64,000 nucleotides of DNA from Chthoniobacterales bacterium (GTDB taxonomy: Bacteria; Verrucomicrobiota; Verrucomicrobiia; Chthoniobacterales; UBA10450). Shown here in pieces: positions 63,772 through 64,000 of this stretch. Positions within the stretch are counted from its first letter, which is position 1. Every line of letters starts with the position of its first letter. The notes under the pieces were generated by a model. It did not search any database. It saw nothing but the letters and a program-made list of their open reading frames with translations, and was not told the DNA's origin. Where the stretch lies: positions 186,001 to 250,000 of the forward strand of contig DATENU010000024.1 of NCBI GenBank assembly GCA_035274845.1, read 5' to 3'. The position numbers and the translations under genes are program-made.

Positions 63772-64000
63772 TTAATCCGAGAAAGCAAGGGTCTCCTCCT
63801 TCACGCCCGGCGGAGGCGGCATCGCAGGAACCGCGAGTCGCTCCTCGGACGAGAAATCCGGCACCCGCGGAGGAAACGCGATTTCGAACCCGGGGAGATT
63901 CAGCGAGAGATTCGGATTATAAAACGGATCGCGGATCAACCGCTTGGGCCAGACGCGCTGGACGTAGCCTGCTTCCTTGAGAAAGAGCGCCTGTTCTTCC
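63772..64000 (-). CDS. C-terminal end of a probable glycosyltransferase (cut by window edge)
   Basis: Minus-strand frame without a start in the window, ending at TAA 63772-63774, 18 bases upstream of the pyruvate kinase ATG. The pattern RDPFYNPNLSLNLPGFEI is like the D-P-(Y/F)-Y-N-P-N-L-S end of many family 2 glycosyltransferases; the tail EETLAFSD is not conserved. Only about 75 codons are visible, so the assignment is provisional. Confidence 0.6.
   Translation of the reverse strand, partial: EEQALFLKEAGYVQRVWPKRLIRDPFYNPNLSLNLPGFEIAFPPRVPDFSSEERLAVPAMPPPPGVKEETLAFSD

Noticed and set aside
1-64000. tRNA or rRNA genes
   Set aside because: I could not find a cloverleaf or conserved rRNA segment by eye, including at the island ends; a tRNA scan would settle this.

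Overview
The window looks like a chromosome segment from a soil-type Verrucomicrobium (Spartobacteria/Chthoniobacterales-like). The main reasons are the large exported protein at 29.3-32.0 kb with the tandem C-terminal repeats typical of that phylum, the stacked FtsX/MacB-type orphan permeases, the GC-rich coding and dispersed double-hairpin repeats. The assignment is inference; no rRNA is present.

Layout. (1) 1-16.5 kb, all minus strand: an NtrC-type regulator and NtrY-like kinase, then a small membrane protein, a membrane-fusion adaptor, a LolD/MacB-type ATPase and four large MacB/FtsX permeases with an S33 peptidase among them. A consensus sigma-54 promoter sits exactly upstream of the adaptor operon, so the adjacent two-component pair probably controls it. 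(2) 16.5-24.2 kb: an inserted or rearranged block bounded by imperfect copies of the ntrC 5' end. It holds a MazEF-like toxin-antitoxin pair, a large nuclease-like/TPR protein, a HEPN protein, an Mrr-type endonuclease, a tandem winged-helix regulator with palindromic sites, and three decaying copies of the 3' end of an acyl-CoA synthetase gene. (3) 24.3-28.5 kb: a frameshifted Tat-exported tyrosinase and its small exported partner, a 5'-3' exonuclease, MtgA, and an XRE regulator with two clear operators. (4) 28.8-33.1 kb: two copies of the 3' part of comM (yifB) flanking the giant exported protein.

(5) 33.08-59.89 kb: a genomic island of about 26.8 kb integrated inside comM. The comM C-terminal part (32.5-33.09 kb) and N-terminal part (59.88-60.85 kb) lie at its two ends, and the junctions share the core TCTTCGA. 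The likely integrase is the large serine recombinase at 54.9-56.7 kb, the last gene of a five-gene operon that also encodes a family A DNA polymerase. A small excisionase-like protein lies at the left end. The cargo is rich in defence genes: an XRE-GTPase fusion, a three-gene ABC-three-component/Lamassu-like operon (DUF4297 nuclease, small middle protein, Rad50-like ATPase), a TIR protein, a restriction-modification pair, a second small serine recombinase, a STAND-like ATPase, and a queuosine-precursor transporter coupled to a methyltransferase.

(6) 61.3-64 kb: host core genes: a primary-type sigma-70 factor with a strong terminator, pyruvate kinase, and the end of a probable glycosyltransferase.
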